DNA of 64,000 nucleotides from Aquatica leii. Its lineage: Eukaryota > Arthropoda > Insecta > Coleoptera > Lampyridae. Below the pieces are notes generated by a model, which was not told the origin of the DNA, searched no databases, and saw only the letters and a list, made by a program, of their open reading frames with translations. The position numbers were made by a program, and so were the translations under genes. Where the stretch lies: the NCBI GenBank assembly GCA_035610365.1, contig CM069432.1, forward strand, positions 176,933,027 to 176,997,026, given 5' to 3'. Every line of letters starts with the position of its first letter. The first letter of the stretch is position 1. Below, in pieces: positions 1 to 11,990 of the stretch.

Positions 1-207
1 CGTTTCAAACATAAAAGAAACCTAACTGCAATAAAATAGCTATAAGTCCATCGCTGTTTCACTTATTTGAATCAGTATAGTTTCGGTATTTTAAATTCAA
101 ATCTGTTGCAAACTAAATGTTGCATTCAGTTTACGTTTTAAAAGCTTCGTTCTTGAACTGATACTAAATGATCGATACATGTATGATTTTTGTGTTTCAA
201 TAATGAA

Positions 208-792
208 CTAAAACAATTCTTTCAATAATATAATTATACATTTTCGAATGCACGTTTCAAATTTTATTGCATAATAAATATTTTTAAATACAATATCACA
301 TTGAGTTTTTACATATTGCAACTTTCTTTGATGTGGTCTTTTCACGGAAGTCTCGAAAACTGCATCAGTTACTGTTGGGTAGCAACTTTTAACCGCATCT
401 GTAACATAGAAATAAATATTTCATTTATATACATACATAATCATCGAGTTACACAAAATTAATTACATTTTTAATCAAACCAACACAAACTTAATATAAA
501 TATCACTTTAGCAATCATAGGAAAGTTATAAAAACACTGTGAATACCTTTAGCTGTACATAATCGTATAGAAAACTTGAAGAATTGAACTGTAATTATAA
601 ATCCTAAAGTATCATAAGGTTTACGCAATAATCTACCTTAACGCAACCATGTGTGTTAATTTACATTTTTTTAATACAAATTAAAATACATAAAGAACAT
701 AAATGATAATAATATTGATTAGATTTATGGATTATAATAAAATGTTTCGACTTACCGTTTATTGTTCCATTTCGTAATTGTACAGACAGCAT
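208..792 (-). CDS. candidate two-exon small gene, unidentified
   Basis: Reading the minus strand, an ATG at 792-790 opens a frame that runs to 756, where it meets a consensus donor (GTAAGT, 755-750). After a 355-bp intron an acceptor (tract then ACAG ending at 399) leads into an exon from 398 to a TAG at 210-208. Phases match (one base left, two supplied), giving 75 codons. The second exon alone has 62 sense codons without a stop, in very AT-rich DNA. The protein starts MLSVQLRNGTIND and is basic in its middle (KRPHQRKLQ); I recognise no domain. An AATAAA lies inside exon 2 (about 264-270 on the minus strand), so the transcript might end earlier, or the exon might really end at a GTAAAA about 30 codons in. 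It lies in an intron of, and antisense to, the guanylate cyclase gene. It may be a real gene, a transposon fragment, or chance. Confidence 0.35.
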
Positions 793-946
793 CACTTATC
801 AAACTACAACCGGACAAGTGAAAAGATATCAATTTGCAGCGCAAGCGTTGACGACAGTAATCAAAGATATAGCAACGACTAATGCTGACTAATGACAAAG
901 TATTCGTTTTTACTAGAACGATTCCATTGTTTTGAAAATAATTCAA

Positions 947-2198
947 TCGTATTTAATCGATCTTCAAGCAATTCTAGTTATTCAAAAAATTTTCGGTTTT
1001 AATAAATCAGTTTTTAGACGGTTGCTGATTATGGGAAAAGAATTGCAAGTACTGAAACGGTTTAAAACTGATTGTGAAAAATCGGAACTCTTTCAATTTA
1101 TTCACTGTCAGTTACATGTAAATGATATAAAAATGGAACTAACACGAAACAACGTATTGAAACAATTGTTTTAATTTTGTGACTGTAACAGTTTCAATCC
1201 GTGTTTACTGGGATACTACTACTCTTGTTTATATACATTATAGTTAGCTAATGAGATAGCTTTATATAAAAACAGATTTTTTATTCATGTTAGATGGCGA
1301 TAGTAAAAACAAGGTAATAATTAAATGCATATCTTCAAACCGTTTTTGGTTATTAAAAGATTGCAAATGATGGCGGTACAAGTGTGCTACTTACACACGC
1401 TATTAGTTCCAACATAAGCAAAGTAATTCTTTAACAGTTAACTTACTTTGATTCTTAAAACTCTAAGTTTGTAAAAATATATCGTACACTTTATTTTTGT
1501 TTAAAAACTAAACGTATCGAATGAATAAAATCTTGCAAGTTTCTGTAAAATTATAATTTACTGGTTTGTTTCCCTTACTTTTTTTAATTTTCTTTTCAAG
1601 CCAGATGCTACCGAAGGTGTGATAATATAATTTTTTAATTTTTATAATATACTATTTAAAAGGCACATAAAATATAAATTTACTAACTTATTATAATGAT
1701 CAATTAAAATCTGCTTGTACATAAGTTTTCATATGCACCGTTTTCGGGTAGAGACAGGTGACCCAAATTCAAATGCCTACGTTTTCTTGGGGGTGAAACG
1801 TTTAAAACTGTACTTGAACTGTACTTGGTACAACATCTATATTTCAAAATATGTAAAAATTATATTTAACGCTACACTGAGTTCTTATAAGAACTATTTA
1901 CTCACTTAACAATATCACAAAAAAAAGTTTTAAACGTTTAATATAAAAACAGTCAAATTGACATAAAATAGGTTATGTTATGGTTATGTTTACCAAATTA
2001 TTGCGATTTCGTGTGTAAATCACGGTGAGTGTTAGTGAATCATAACTATAAAAATTACCAGGAAATTATTAAAACGGTCTTTCTAGTTAAAAAACAGACT
2101 ATAGCATTTTAGATGTATCTTCAGCAATAAATACAAGGGTTTGTTTCAAAAATTTAAAATCAAGTTATTGATTTAAATTTTGATATGAATTACTGTTA
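947..2198. other. AT-rich intronic DNA, nothing recognised
   Basis: Short open frames at 932-1174 and 1715-1909 have no splice signals, motif or codon character that I can defend. It lies in the intron upstream of the first visible cyclase exon. Confidence 0.6.
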
Positions 2199-2957
2199 CA
2201 GTGAACGCCGCTTATTGGAATCACGAATAGTGTTATGAATCAGGTAATGTTATCACTTTATTAAAGAACAGGCGGGACGTCTGCTGTCACATAGAAAAAA
2301 CAACGGTTATAGTAATTATAACCTTGGTTTTATCAATGTTTTAGCTGAATTTTTACAATACAATTGTCTATAGTGAAAAATTTTATCATTGTACCCTGCA
2401 AATAGTTGTTTTAACTTTATTCTTTATTATTACGTAGTTTGACTGATTTACGTAACGTTACATCATTTAAACATCTGTAAATATGTTATCGTTGAGAATT
2501 AACTTAGAAAATATGTGCGTTCTTAGAATAACAACTTAACTACATCTTATGTTGTAACGTTATTTTATATTTATTTTTAGTGTCAGCAAATTTCTGAGAA
2601 TTATTGTGTAGATCTTAGAACATGAATTAAATATCATATTGTTATTTTTGATTTATTTTTATTAACGGTATCAACAAATTGTTTAATGCTACAGGTCCGT
2701 TAACTGAAAATTTTGCTTTTTTAAACGATTTATAAAAATTTTTATTTTAACATTTTTTGCTTGTTTTGATGCTATGATTTTACTTTTTCAATTAACAACT
2801 TGTTAATCACACACACGCTATATGTATTTATTTACTGCTTTTTAACAAATAAATATTTGTTTATATATTTTTCTGAATTTCGGATTTTGTTATCATTCGG
2901 TTATTGTTAATAAAAAACCTTAATCTCCAACGTGATTTTATTAAGCGATGTTCACTG
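2199..2957. mobile_element. pogo-like non-autonomous TIR element
   Basis: The ends are inverted: CAGTGAACGCCGCTTA at 2199 matches the reverse complement of the right end (CAGTGAACATCGCTTA from 2957 leftward), with similarity continuing to ...AATCACG, about 22 of 27 bases. Each end is bordered by TA (2197-2198 and 2958-2959), the target duplication of the Tc1/mariner/pogo superfamily. The CAG start and internal TCGCTTA resemble known pogo termini. The 759-bp interior is AT-rich and shows no transposase frame, so this is a MITE-like deletion derivative that would need a transposase supplied in trans. Confidence 0.65.
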
Positions 2958-2959
2958 TA

Positions 2960-4229
2960 TAATTAAAAACAAAAGCATTCGATCAGAAAAGATAGGAGCA
3001 TTGCTTGCAATATATTAGACTTTAGATGGCGTTTTATTATGTCAATGAACAGAAAGATTGCACTTCTTTTAAAGGACCATCCTCAGCTTAACACGTCACG
3101 CCTACTCAGAAAAATTCATAAACCTTTTTAGTCATTTTGTTCTTAATATATTTTTTATAATTTTTACTAGCATGCGTATTCATTAATTACAGTACTTATA
3201 AAATTGTTTTCTATTACGAGAATGATTATGTTTCTCAGGATACCAGTTGTTTATGTAGACCGAATTTTATAACAATAGTGTTATCGTGCATGGATATAAT
3301 TTTCTTTCAAGGTTATTTTACATCTAATAAAAAGAACGTATGCCGTTTCCAAATCTCTGAAATTGTATCTTTAAAAATTACTGTAAGAAAATATACTAAT
3401 TTGTAACTTATATATCTGTAATATATAAAAACAACGCCATTTTGCTTACAAATTATTGTTTGCAAATTTATCGCAGTTATTGTAATGTGTGTAATGTGTA
3501 ATGTATATAAACAAAACTCTAGGAAAACCCCTAACACTATAAAACTGTAACAAAAAGGGTCTCAACAAATAAAAACATACTAAGATCTACCTTGAAAAAG
3601 TTTGTTGTATTAACAGTTGGTTTCGGGCTTTGAAGATGACGAAAGCTCAGCTTGTGTGATAACAACAACACGCAAATTATCCAGAATGAAAAATTGTGTT
3701 ACAAATGCAACTCGTGGAAACCTGAATTCTCCAACTTATATATAATTTGAAGTTGCTAAAGAAATTGATCGTATTATATTTAAATTTAAATAAATTTTAT
3801 ATAAGTACAAATAATAACAAAATTGAAACCTACAAAACAATAACTAATTTTTAAAGATAAATTAAACAAAGAAAGTTGATTTGTTTTTCTTATTTAGTTT
3901 CATAAAACAAATACAACTGTAAAGTAGTTATGCAAACAAGAAACCCTTTGTTATACTAAGTAATGATTTTGATTTGAATGAATAACTCATAATTAATGCT
4001 AAATGTACTTATTAAAATAAAATCAATCAAAACAGTTATTTTGTTTACAGATTAAATTTGTTTACAAATTAAAGCAGATACTTCGATTAAAACTGTATTT
4101 GGTTATTAACTAACCTAAGAGTTAAAAATAAATTAACATGATGTATTTAAAACATTTTAACGAATTGAGAAAAATTAACAAAGCAAAATAAATGTAATCA
4201 TGCAAACTAAACTATTGTATTGTTTTCAG
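2960..4229. other. intron upstream of first visible cyclase exon
   Basis: AT-rich, with no gene or repeat that I can support. A minus-strand frame at 3313-3537 looks like chance. The intron ends in a T-rich tract and TTTTCAG at 4223-4229. I searched it for the H-NOX N-terminal exon and did not find one, so that exon lies beyond the left edge. Confidence 0.7.
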
Positions 4230-4511
4230 ATATTAAACACAACAGAACGCGATTTTTTTGACGGCATGGGAGTATTTTTTATTGGGTTTATAACGCAGTA
4301 TGGTTACGATCGAGTATTATCTGTGCTAGGAAGGCATATGAGAGATTTTTTAAATGGATTAGATAACCTGCATGAATATTTAAAATTTTCGTATCCGCGA
4401 ATGCGAGCTCCAAGTTTTATTTGTGAAAACGAATCTCGAACTGGTTTAACGTTACATTACAGAAGCAAAAGAAAAGGATTTGTTTATTACACAATGGGTC
4501 AAATAAGAGAA
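4230..4511 (+). CDS. Gyc88E: atypical soluble guanylate cyclase, H-NOX exon
   Basis: This internal exon gives 94 codons, in phase 0 at its 3' end. It encodes the C-terminal half of the H-NOX (HNOB) heme domain of a soluble guanylate cyclase, the cytosolic enzyme that makes cGMP from GTP when heme binds a gas. The exon has [19 protein letters not shown], then NLHEYL, whose His (4371-4373) aligns with the proximal heme ligand, and HYRSKRKG, containing the YxSxR heme-propionate motif (Tyr 4458-4460, Arg 4470-4472). The wording is closest to the atypical, oxygen-sensitive subunits (Drosophila Gyc88E, Manduca beta-3) rather than the alpha/beta-1 NO receptor; that assignment is from memory of the families. 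The acceptor is TTTTCAG at 4223-4229 and the donor GTAACT at 4512. The first part of the domain is outside the window. Confidence 0.93.
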
Positions 4512-4568
4512 GTAACTTTTTTGATACTTAATTATACATAACATAATAATTTATTGTTATGATTTTAG

Positions 4569-4774
4569 GTGGCCAGACATTTTTATCATAAAGAGATGAA
4601 AATTGAATTGGTAAAAGAAGAATTACTTTATGACATGGTTCACGTTACATTTCAATTAAATTTTGATAATCGAGCCTATAGTTTAGCAACATTAGCAATG
4701 ACGAGAGAAGAGAAACATCTTCCTGTTAGTGCAATTGTTCTTTTTGAAATATTTCCTTTCTCGATAGTATTTGG
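4569..4774 (+). CDS. Gyc88E: atypical soluble guanylate cyclase, H-NOX/HNOBA junction exon
   Basis: This exon continues the previous one after a 57-bp GT-AG intron (4512-4568). The first codon is GTG (Val), so the join reads ...GQIRE then [20 protein letters not shown]. It closes the H-NOX domain ([14 protein letters not shown]) and opens the H-NOX-associated PAS-like HNOBA region ([19 protein letters not shown]), which transmits the heme state to the cyclase domain. Exon length is 68 codons plus two bases. The donor is a consensus GTAAGT at 4775-4780. The next exon starts at 49091, so the downstream intron is 44.3 kb. No frame damage is visible, so this looks like a live host gene. Confidence 0.93.
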
Positions 4775-4780
4775 GTAAGT

Positions 4781-5499
4781 ACATTTAAAATTTTATTGTA
4801 GATATAATAAATTTTTAGAAAATTATTTGCTTATTTATTTAAGATAAAATAATTTATTACGTTTAATTATTTATTATGGTATTAAATAATCTTTTTAAAA
4901 AAATAGTAGACAAAACTGACATGTAGATTTACACATACATAAAACTATAATATTAGTTTTAAAAGCAATTTTAAACTCAAAAAATAACACTATTAGTGGC
5001 ACTTTTGACAATAATAATAATAAGCTATTTTTAAATTTAATTAAAATATCAGATTAAAGTAAATACATCATTTTTATTTGAGTTTTAACAATTTTGTAAA
5101 AACCTTCAACAGTATTTGTCATTTTTAATTTTATTTTATACATGAAAATAAATTAGTTTTTTTATTTTTATTGTAAAATTGTGTTACATATGAAAAAGTA
5201 GAAAGATAATTTTTTTTAGTTTGTACATATAATTAAATAAAAGCTTATTTTTTTGTTTTTTTTAAACAATGCAAAAACGTAAAATTAAATATTAAAATTA
5301 AATTTCGCGTTATAGTTTGATAATCGTTTTTAGTACACATATTTTTTTAAATAAGGACGTTATCAAATCTTATAAATAACTTAAAAAAAGATTTTTTACA
5401 AGAATTTAAATAACAGCATATATTATTAAATGTTATGATTAAGTACACAAACATAAGGGTCGTAAATTGTTGTAAACGTGATTTATCTTACAGTAAATA
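4781..5499. other. start of 44-kb cyclase intron, nothing recognised
   Basis: Very AT-rich sequence with poly-T and poly-A runs. I see no coding frame, repeat pair or hairpin that I can support. Confidence 0.7.
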
Positions 5500-6620
5500 T
5501 TTTTAGTAAACGCCAGATCTTTTTCAAGTGTCTACAGTGTGTCATCAGACGTAGATCATTTATTTAAACACAGATATTTTGTTCTTAAATTATAGAATTA
5601 CAAAAAAAATATATTATAAGGTATTGTTAAAATTTATTTTGGCAATCAAATCAAAATCTTAGGTTAGTTTATATTACTATGCTTAGTAATACACATTACT
5701 TCAAATCGAAGTACTTCATAAAATTTTTAAAACGTTTTTTTTAATTTTAATTTAATTTTAGTTTTTTAAATAAATGTTTTCTAGACACGCACTTGTTTAA
5801 ATAATAATTGATAAAAACCTCATCAGGACGCGAAAGTAATCTAAGAAATGAAACAAACAACTGAAATCTAACTATGTACGTCTAAAAAGTTAACTAATCA
5901 ATATATTAATTTATTATTTTCTTCCTTGTGTTTTTTCAATTAGTAAATGTTTCAATCCCAATAGGAAGTTGTGTAGTGGGCAACAATTAATTTGCTTTGG
6001 ATATTATGCAAAGAGTTGCATTTAAAAATTGTATGCAATTATTGCACAGGATAATTTGACCTGAAGAAGCAAACACGATTTTAGTCTGGACACGACCTCT
6101 TAGTGAGATTGAAACAATTACTAATTAACTGATCAACTTGTAAACCAAGTCAGCTTCTAAACTTTAAAAAGTTAAGAAAAAAATTGATGAAGCTACCTAT
6201 ACGGACAGATGCTTTTATGCATTGTCTCAATATCATCTTGCACAGCAACGTTATGTTATTAAATCTTTGATTTATTGCGCATTTACTATTTGCCAACCTG
6301 AGAATCTAGACTAGGAACTTTGTCATCTTACTAAAATTTTGTTGAACAATGATTACGAGTATATAAAACGCAATATTTAGGTAGTTATTAATCGTCGTCT
6401 ACATCAATGTGCTCAAGTATTTAAGAACATTTTTACTTTTAAATCCCATTCAACTCAACATTTTTCTTCTTTCCAAAAACAAATTTTCTACGTTTTAACC
6501 GCAACGTGTGTACCAAATTTCTTGTTTATGCGGTTTAGTTTACATTTGTGAAATTGGTAGTTCCGTCATCACACGCATTTCAGATCATGAACAACACGCT
6601 GTTATAAGCTTGGGTTGTAT
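5500..6620 (+). pseudogene. Penelope-like retroelement relic with GIY-YIG endonuclease
   Basis: At 6507-6605 one frame reads VYQISCLCGLVYICEIGSS then VITRISDHEQH. This is the pattern of the GIY-YIG endonuclease of Penelope-like elements (VY...YIxE.G...R...H); here the Gly of YIG is Cys. Upstream, about 6180-6390, another frame gives SLIYCAFTICQPENLD and ELCHLTKILLNNDYEYIKRNI, like the linker between reverse transcriptase and endonuclease in this class. The two pieces are in different frames with stops, so the copy is dead. Sequence at 5815-5900 (catcaggacgcgaaa...) is shared with 11846-11910, suggesting non-coding parts of the same family. The reverse transcriptase core was not found. The left border is uncertain. 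Confidence 0.6.
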
Positions 6621-9600
6621 GTATCTATCTATGTAACGGAATGTTTGAGCTTAATTTTCACCGGTTTCTAGAAGTCTGCTCAAATTGAAACTTTACACAC
6701 GTCTCAAGGCCCGATGACAATGCAATAATTCGATAAAAAATTTCCATTATCCTGATTAGGATCGTCAGGATTAATAAATTTCTTTACGAATCTTCTGCAT
6801 GAGAGTAACAAAGACAGAGCGCGTGAACTGCGCAGGCGAGCAGTTTTGGACTCTTTGTTTGTTTTTCAAGATGGTTGCGTTCCCGTCTTGTTTGTTCTTT
6901 ATGCGTATGTAGTTTCTGACGAATCTAATAAACAGATACTATTATTTATAATATTTATAATATATTAATAACCGTAATTCAGAAAACGGCTTCTTATTTA
7001 CAACAAAATAATTAGGACAGAAATTTCAATTTCTTGATTTTACGGAACAAAATTTGATAAACAACACGGCCTTGAATTTATAGTCGATAAAGAAAGAATT
7101 AAATTACGAAGGATTAAAAAATTTATAATCAAAAGTCTTACCGATTGAAATGGAAATAACTAATATGAGTTAAAATAGATAATATAAAAATCGAACTAAA
7201 AAATGAAAAATTAATAATAGTTCAAAAAAACTCAAAAATCACGCTTTTATAGTTAACCGAACTAAAAACTAGAAAATCATTTTTAATTACAAAGAGTTTA
7301 TAATACAGTAGTAGAAGGTCGAACAATCAATCATAATTTGTCACCTAAAAAAAAATGATAATAAAATTTAACAGAATAATTCAATTTAGAGTAAATGCGT
7401 GGGGTGCATTTTACAACATTTTCATAACTCTCCTCTCATAGATCGTTGTCAATAAAATGATTGTAACATTTAATGTATCAACTACCCTACCCTATCAGAA
7501 CTATAACATCCAAAAAACAAAGAACCAAGCAAAAATACAATATAAAATAAAACGCGAAAACTGTAGGCAACAAGAACGTTCTTAGATGAATCAGCAGAGA
7601 TAAGACAAATCAAATGTAATCAATAATAAACATTTGGAATAAACAAACGATTCTTAAAATAAGATTATTGTATTACCAGATAGCTATATTACCTAAAGAA
7701 CACGTTTTAAATATACATATGCAATAAATAAAACAGCAAATTTGACATATAACAACAATAAATGATAACCTAATGAAATTTATAACTACGAAATCTATTT
7801 AAGAAATACTGACAAGTTATACTTACTATATTAGTAAATTTAAATAGGTCAATAAGCTTCGAAATTCCAACGTAAAACGCAACTAACACAAATAAATGAT
7901 TAATTAACACTGATCGTAATATACTGGAATTTTTACAAGTACGAAGCGATATAATCCCAAAAGTTACAACTTATTGCGGCACATCGTACGTTTATTAACG
8001 ATTAGGTAATGGCCAGCATTCCTTGTGACTAATTTAAATTATCAGGTTGGCCAAACAACAAATATACTAAATAACTCAAAAGTGAGTATTTATTAACATT
8101 GATCAGTTTTGTAAACTTTACAAAAATTCAGAAAAGACCAATTGTCTTTTGCATTTATCGACAGTTGCAAAGTACGTGTACGTTATTTTTTCTGTTTTAT
8201 TAATGCAGTTTTAATGGTTATAGTAGAACACCTAGGCTTTTGATATTGCCTCAGGCTGGAGTTCTTAAAAAAATGCATGTTTCCTAGCTAGCTTTACTTT
8301 AGTTCTAAGTAAGTAAGGCAGTACAGGGCCGGGCATGGTATATTTTTGCGGAGTAATATTTTACCCTTACAACATTTTTAGAATGTTTTGTGATGCCGTT
8401 GCAGTTAATATGTAGTAATAAATATGAATATACGGAAAGGTATGAATAATTCTATTAGTCATAAATGAATTAGATAGTTCTAACAAAAGCATATCTTAAG
8501 TATTGCATTTTAAACATGGTGGATAATTACGTAAATAGATTTCCAGGGAAAACATAATTAGGATAGATCAATTAACAAATAACACTTTTGCGCGTCGACA
8601 AAAAGCAATTTTATAGTCGTATATCAAAACGACTTATTTCCAACATTGAAAATATTCCTAAATACGTCCCTTAATAATTACCGGGTATTGACGACTTCAG
8701 TTTGTTTAACAAGTGATGCGTCATTAGCCAATAGTCTGAGGCGATATCAAAAGCCTCGGTGTATACTATACGTAGACAAATATCACAGAAACCATCAATT
8801 CTTACGATGCCAACATAAGTTACAAGACTAGTAAGAATCACTCCTTTATATAATGAAAAAATTACGTATTTAATTTTATAAACAACCTCACTTAATCATT
8901 GTTATTACATCTCTGTAATCGACTTCTTGTTTCTTCTTGCGGCATCATTTTTTCAAGTAACAAAGCTTTTAATTTAATTCAGATAAAAAACATTCTACAA
9001 TCAACTCGAATAATTGTAATATCAACCAAATTGATATTTGATATTGATTTAATCAAAAGTAAAAACAATTTCACCTTTAATGCAAAGTCGAAAGCCACTC
9101 AATTAATTAGACAAATCAAGTATCAAATCGGATGATTGAAATATTAATTTTGCCAATCTTACAAATATAAATTTGTGTATAACTAGAGATTTTTAATAGA
9201 ACAAACTCCTTATAAAGTTATTTAAAAGAATGTCAAACATAACTAATTTTAAATTAACCTCAATAAAATGTCAACATAAGAACTGGCAACATTACTTATT
9301 CTGACGTCATAAATTTGAAATCACGTGGCATTCATCTACTTTTGAGGTTACTACGTTGTACTGTAAAAGTACATTCTGGTTAATTTGTAAATTTTTAATA
9401 AATAATTCCACAGTAATGTAATCTGTGTATCATGTCAACGATACAGACTTAAAACTTGATTAAGATAAATGTGGTACAACAATAACAACTTTAGAAGTTA
9501 TGTTTTAATTAGATTAAATTAAATAGTTTAACTGTTTTTGTAAAAAAAATAAAATAAAATTTTAACTGAAATAAGTACAACAAATGAAACAAAATTACTT

Positions 9601-11739
9601 TATAATATTAAATTAGCCTATATGTTTTTCTATTATGTCAACTGCTTTAAGATTAAAAATCAAACGTAGCCAACAAAATAATAGTTTTTTTTCTGGAGAG
9701 AAAAGATTTGTACAAATATTTCTTACAACACAATTATGAAATTTAAAAACAAAATTATTGAAAGCTGTGTGGATGTGAATACATTAGTTTGTTTGTAAAT
9801 AAAATAGTTTTAATATTCATCGACAGTTGCAACGTACCAAAATGTTTTTTTTAAACATATCTAATATGTGTACATTATTATTCATGTTTTTATTAATAAT
9901 AGTCAGTATTATCTTATAATTATAAAAGCAATTATTTTGCACAGTGTCGCTACTGTGTTAAAAGTTTTGATTATTTTTTGTAGCTCATATTTGATAACAC
10001 TGCATGGATATTCAGAAAATAATTATAAACATATATACTCGTGTCTTATTACTCAAACTCGACGAAATAGAAAGTTAAAATAATATGCATACTTACTTTA
10101 CTTATTTTAGATAGTTACAGTAAGATAGCTAATCTTTAGAAAGTTACTAACGCTAATCTCTATAACGTAGATTATTTATAACGCCAGCGTACCCTACAAC
10201 GTAAAGAACTTTATGTCAGTCTAATGGTCTTTGAATTAAATTTGCTGTTATTCAAACAGACACTACTTTTATGTCAAATGATATTATTGTTAAATGTTAT
10301 AATTGTTTATAACCATAAGTACATGTTAAATAATAAATTATTTTGAAATTTTATTCCGTAATACAAATAATGGTATAATTATCTTCATTTCAAACCTAGG
10401 TTTAGACTCAAAAAATACATCGCAGAACTGCAGTACATTAATTTCAGTACATCCATTTAATAGCCATGGTTTTTTATTGTCAAATCACATATTTATAACC
10501 TACAAAATACATGAAATTTGCGATATTTTGATAAAATCAATTTTAAGATACCTTTTTAGTAATACTAAATATAACTCGTACTATGTCTTTTCTTCAAATT
10601 AGTTTTTCTTTTCCGATTATTAATGTTTGTTAAGTTTTAACTTTATGTATGCAATTACCTAAAAGAATACAAATTATTATGACTATTAAGTAACTATTTG
10701 CTACTTCTTTATAAAATATATTTTATTTCATCCTAAAACTTTGCTTCTAGCCTTGTTAAAAAAGCATGACAGCTGTTTTTAAAATTTCAACTTTTTATTT
10801 TATTGGTATTACATGTATCACTTATGCGCGTGCTAGTCAATAAAAACATACGTCTTAAACATATTAAATGTTACGTTACCTGCCAATGAGTCATAAAACA
10901 CTTCTTGTGATTACGACTATAGTACTTATGTTATACTAAATAACACTAAATAAATATTACAAGAACAATTAATAATATAAATAATTATAGTGTAATATAT
11001 AATACATAATAGAAAATAATTATAAGCAAAAGCACTTTTTTATAGTGGTATTAAAACTATCAATTCTCCAAGTGAGATTTTTATATTATCTTATTCGTTT
11101 CTAAAGTTTTGTCAAAAAAAATTTGACAAAATTGTTAACGATTCAAACTTTAGCATGAATAATTTTTTTTAATTTACTGGTTGCAAAAGCAAGATATTTG
11201 AAATAATAGATACATATAAATTGATCCATTGTATATTTTTACTTGCTTAAATATAGTGTATTAAAAATAATAATAAATAGTAAATGATCTAAGTTAACTA
11301 ACATCGCATGTATTTAAAACGTCTAAAAGTTAAGAACTAAATAATAACTACACTTAAACATTGTACTCTAATAGACAAGGTTTTAAGTATTACTCATACA
11401 ATTTTTTTAAAAAACGGTTTTTTTCTTTGTTACTTGTTCTTCTTGTAGTGTTTATCTCTAATTGATTCTGATAAGTATCGTAGCGAATAATTTGTAAGGC
11501 TTGGTTGCACACTTTTGTACTCATTGGGAATAACTACCATTCCTTACTTGTTATACAATATGTTATTTGAATAGCAATTATTTATAACAAACACGTAGTT
11601 TTAGTAAATTAATGTTTATTTAAATTAATTCATATTAGTATTGTTGTTAAAGCACAAAATGTGACAAAATTCTTTTTTATAATCTAAAAGTTTTATGTAA
11701 AGATATTAATTATTATTTTAAAGGAACGTAATAGCAAAA
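6621..11739. other. AT-rich intron with unidentified repeat-like stretches
   Basis: The stretch 6625-6900 is less AT-rich than its surroundings and reads like the tail of a dispersed repeat (ATGTAACGGAATGTTTGAGC onward), but I cannot name it. At 8646-8831 a frame ends in QKPRCILYVDKYH, faintly like a retroelement gag knuckle and too weak to call. Short passages near 8155 and 9818 share CGACAGTTGCAA and nearby bases, perhaps an old repeat. The rest shows nothing. Confidence 0.45.
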
Positions 11740-11990
11740 GTTTCTACGGGCGGACTCTATATTAAGATAAAAACGACTTCCAGGTTTGGACATTGTTGTA
11801 ACTAAAGTTACCAACATTTCGTCTACTTTCGTAGGGGGTTTTATCAGGACGTGAAGAAAAATTGAAAAAGCAACAAATCGTAATCTAACTAGGAACCTCT
11901 AAAAATTTAGCTTGTGAACCAAGCTAGATTCTTAACTCTATAGAAAGGCAAAAGCACCTATGTAAATAAGTAAAATTAATATAAATCTTC
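11740..11990 (+). repeat. relic related to the Penelope-like copy at 5.5-6.6 kb
   Basis: The segment includes ATCAGGACGTGAAG (from 11848), CAACAAATCGTAATCTAACT and AACCTCTAAAAA, each with a recognisable counterpart at 5823-5893, and GCTTGTGAACCAAGCTAGATT (11911 onward), matching 6138-6155. The order is the same in both places. It is a short, non-coding fragment; membership of the Penelope family is inferred only from its linkage to that copy. Confidence 0.45.

Noticed and set aside
4200-4229. ATG at 4200 as the start of the cyclase protein
   Set aside because: The bases from 4200 to 4229 form the T-rich end and TTTTCAG acceptor of an intron, and the H-NOX N-terminus is missing, so this is an internal exon.
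8646-8831. Possible retroelement gag knuckle (KPRCILYVDKYH)
   Set aside because: Only one weak Cys pattern and no neighbouring domains.
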